Below are positions 62,199 through 64,000 of a DNA stretch of 64,000 nt, one piece after another (position 1 is the stretch's first letter; each line of letters begins with the position of its first letter). The notes under the pieces were generated by a model. That model did no database searches. It saw only the letters and a program-made list of their open reading frames with translations, and was not told where the DNA came from. The stretch comes from Pseudogemmobacter lacusdianii (GTDB taxonomy: Bacteria; Pseudomonadota; Alphaproteobacteria; Rhodobacterales; Rhodobacteraceae), in the NCBI RefSeq assembly GCF_030848395.1, contig NZ_JAVDBT010000002.1, forward strand, positions 124,001 through 188,000, written 5' to 3'. Made by a program: the position numbers and the translations under genes.

Positions 62199-63632
62199 AT
62201 GTATATCGGATTGGACCTTGGCACCTCGGGCTTGAAGGGGGTGCTGATCGACGCAGAGCAGCGGGTGGTGGCCGAGGCGACAGCGCCTTTGACCGTCAGC
62301 CGCCCGGCGGAGGGGTTCAGCGAACAGGCGCCGGCCGATTGGATTGGTGCGGCCGAGGCGGTGATGGACCGGCTGGCGGCGGCGGGTCTGGGCGAGCTGC
62401 GCGGCATTGGCCTTTCGGGGCAGATGCATGGCTCGGTCCTGTTGGATGACAGCGATCAGGTGCTGCGGCCTTGCATCTTGTGGAATGACAGCCGCGCCCA
62501 TGCCGAGGCTGCCGCGATGGACGGCGATCCGGCGTTCCGAGCGATCTCGGGCAATATCGTTTTTCCGGGCTTCACCGCGCCGAAACTGGCTTGGGTGGCC
62601 AAGCATGAGCCTGACATCCGCGCGCGGGTGGCGAAGGTTCTGCTGCCGAAGGACTATCTGCGACTTTGGCTGACCGGCGAGCATGTCTCGGATATGTCGG
62701 ATGCGGCGGGGACGGCGTGGTTCGATACCGCAAAGCGCGATTGGTCGGATGATCTGTTGGCGGCTACGGGTTTGGACCGCAGCCATATGCCGAGCTTGGT
62801 CGAAGGGTCGGCAGTTTCGGGCCATGTTAGAGACGTTTTGGCGGATCGCTGGGGCCTGCCCAAAGGCGTGGTTGTGGCCGGTGGCGGCGGCGATAATGCG
62901 GCCTCGGGTGTCGGGGTTGGCGTGGTGCGCGCGGGCGAGGCCTTTGTCTCGCTTGGCACCTCGGGCGTGCTCTTTGCGGCCAATGACGGCTATCAGCCGG
63001 ATCCGGCGACGGCGGTGCATACGTTCTGCCACGCTTTGCCCAACACTTGGCACCAGATGGGGGTGATCTTGGCCGCCACCGACGCGCTGAATTGGTATGC
63101 GCGGTTGGTGGGGGCGGAAGCGGCGGTGCTGACCGGCGAGCTTGGGCCTTTGCAAGCGCCGGGTAAGACGGTGTTCCTGCCTTACTTAGGCGGGGAGCGG
63201 ACGCCGCTGAATTCGGCCTCGGTCCGGGGGGCGTTCACCGGGCTTGAACATGCCACCGACCGAGCGGCGGCGACGCGGGCGGTGCTGGAGGGCGTGACCT
63301 TTGCCATTCGCGACAGCCGCGATGCTTTGGCGGCGACAGGCACGCAACTCCAGCAATTGCTGGCGGTCGGCGGCGGCACGCGCTCGGATTATTGGCTGCG
63401 GCTGATTGCGACGGCGCTGGATGTGCCGGTGCAACTGCCTGTTGCCGGTGATTTCGGCGGGGCCTTTGGCGCGGCGCGTTTGGCGCTGATGGCGGCCACC
63501 GGGGCGGGGGCGGAGATCGCGACCCTGCCGCAGATTGAACGTGTGGTCGAACCTGACCGCAGCCTGAAGGATGCGATGGATGCGGGGCATGCCCGCTTCC
63601 GCGCGGCACAAATGCAGCTAAAGGATCTCTAG
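62199..63632 (+). CDS. xylB: Xylulokinase
   Basis: Phosphorylates D-xylulose at O-5. 477 residues of the FGGY fold: [18 protein letters not shown] at the N-terminus, [12 protein letters not shown] and [12 protein letters not shown] in the sugar site, and [16 protein letters not shown] and [17 protein letters not shown] on the ATP side. It starts one base after the xylG stop. Confidence 0.97.
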   Translation: MYIGLDLGTSGLKGVLIDAEQRVVAEATAPLTVSRPAEGFSEQAPADWIGAAEAVMDRLAAAGLGELRGIGLSGQMHGSVLLDDSDQVLRPCILWNDSRAHAEAAAMDGDPAFRAISGNIVFPGFTAPKLAWVAKHEPDIRARVAKVLLPKDYLRLWLTGEHVSDMSDAAGTAWFDTAKRDWSDDLLAATGLDRSHMPSLVEGSAVSGHVRDVLADRWGLPKGVVVAGGGGDNAASGVGVGVVRAGEAFVSLGTSGVLFAANDGYQPDPATAVHTFCHALPNTWHQMGVILAATDALNWYARLVGAEAAVLTGELGPLQAPGKTVFLPYLGGERTPLNSASVRGAFTGLEHATDRAAATRAVLEGVTFAIRDSRDALAATGTQLQQLLAVGGGTRSDYWLRLIATALDVPVQLPVAGDFGGAFGAARLALMAATGAGAEIATLPQIERVVEPDRSLKDAMDAGHARFRAAQMQLKDL

Positions 63633-63633
63633 C

Positions 63634-64000
63634 ATGACCAGCTTCTTCCACGGCATTGAGCAAATTCGCTACGAGGGGCCTGAGAGCCGCAGTGAATTTG
63701 CCTTTCGGTATTACAATCCGGAAGAGCCTGTGCTGGGGAAGACGATGGCCGAGCATCTGCGCTTTGCCGTGGCCTATTGGCATAGTTTCGCTTGGCCGGG
63801 GGGCGATCCGTTCGGGGGGCAAACCTTCGAGCGGCCCTGGTTTGGCGAGACGATGGCCTTGGCCCGCGCAAAGGCAGATGCGGCTTTTGAGCTTTTCACG
63901 ATCCTCGGCGCGCCGTTCTACTGCTTCCATGACGCGGATGTGCGCCCTGAGGGCGCGACTTTTGCGGAAAGCCTGCGGAACCTTGAGGAAATCACCGATT
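63634..64000 (+). CDS. xylA: Xylose isomerase (3' end outside window)
   Basis: The first 122 residues of XylA, which turns D-xylose into D-xylulose. The start [15 protein letters not shown], the substrate-channel [38 protein letters not shown] and the catalytic-His region [14 protein letters not shown] are all canonical for class II enzymes. It begins one base after xylB and is cut by the window end. Confidence 0.97.
   Translation, partial: MTSFFHGIEQIRYEGPESRSEFAFRYYNPEEPVLGKTMAEHLRFAVAYWHSFAWPGGDPFGGQTFERPWFGETMALARAKADAAFELFTILGAPFYCFHDADVRPEGATFAESLRNLEEITD

Overview
The window is a chromosomal segment of a GC-rich alphaproteobacterium, almost certainly Rhodobacteraceae (Rhodobacter-like). 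The call rests on gene order known from that group: regB divergent from senC-regA-hvrA with ahcY close by, the block tsaE-amgK-murU-addB-addA-trxA, hslV/hslU, petABC encoding a Rhodobacter-type cytochrome bc1 complex, and a xylFHGBA xylose operon. No species call is possible from sequence alone.

Layout. 1-14.7 kb (minus strand): hslU (cut by the window edge), a DUF2157 membrane protein, hslV, trxA, then addA, addB, murU, amgK, tsaE, a PAS-domain membrane protein and regB, mostly joined by 4-bp stop/start overlaps. 14.8-19 kb: senC, regA and hvrA (redox regulation), an HD hydrolase, ahcY. 19-25 kb: a TonB-dependent receptor, a DUF2853 protein, a fosmidomycin-resistance-like MFS exporter, a structured non-coding stretch and two overlapping IclR-type regulators. 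25-31.3 kb: EVE, YciI, gpsA and tsaD on minus; hemD, an alphaproteobacterial Mic60-like protein and a HemY-like protein on plus.

31.4-41.3 kb is a 9.8-kb integrative, probably mobilizable, element inserted in tRNA-Thr(CGT). It is bounded by a 45-bp direct repeat that runs from the anticodon loop to CCA. It carries a small AlpA/excisionase-like HTH protein, a MobV-type relaxase, a 0.9-kb non-coding region full of inverted repeats (candidate oriT), an XRE regulator divergent from two unknown genes over a perfect palindrome, a HigB-HigA/ImmA toxin-antitoxin-like pair and a tyrosine integrase. The AT-rich centre of the element holds the most interesting cargo. It is a translationally coupled pair made of a thymidylate-synthase-fold enzyme, with the Asn-to-Asp change that marks dCMP-acting relatives, and an alpha-glutamyl/putrescinyl-thymine-pyrophosphorylase-like protein. 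I read this as a candidate DNA-base hypermodification cassette.

41.5-64 kb is host backbone again: two small unknown genes and a glutathione S-transferase, petABC, thiBPQ under a TPP riboswitch, terC behind a structured leader, aroC, a PCuAC copper chaperone with a small Cys-rich protein, an NsrR-type regulator, a DMT exporter, HU, AMP nucleosidase, an epimerase-like SDR, and finally a ROK repressor divergent from the xylose operon xylF-xylH-xylG-xylB-xylA, with xylA cut by the window end.
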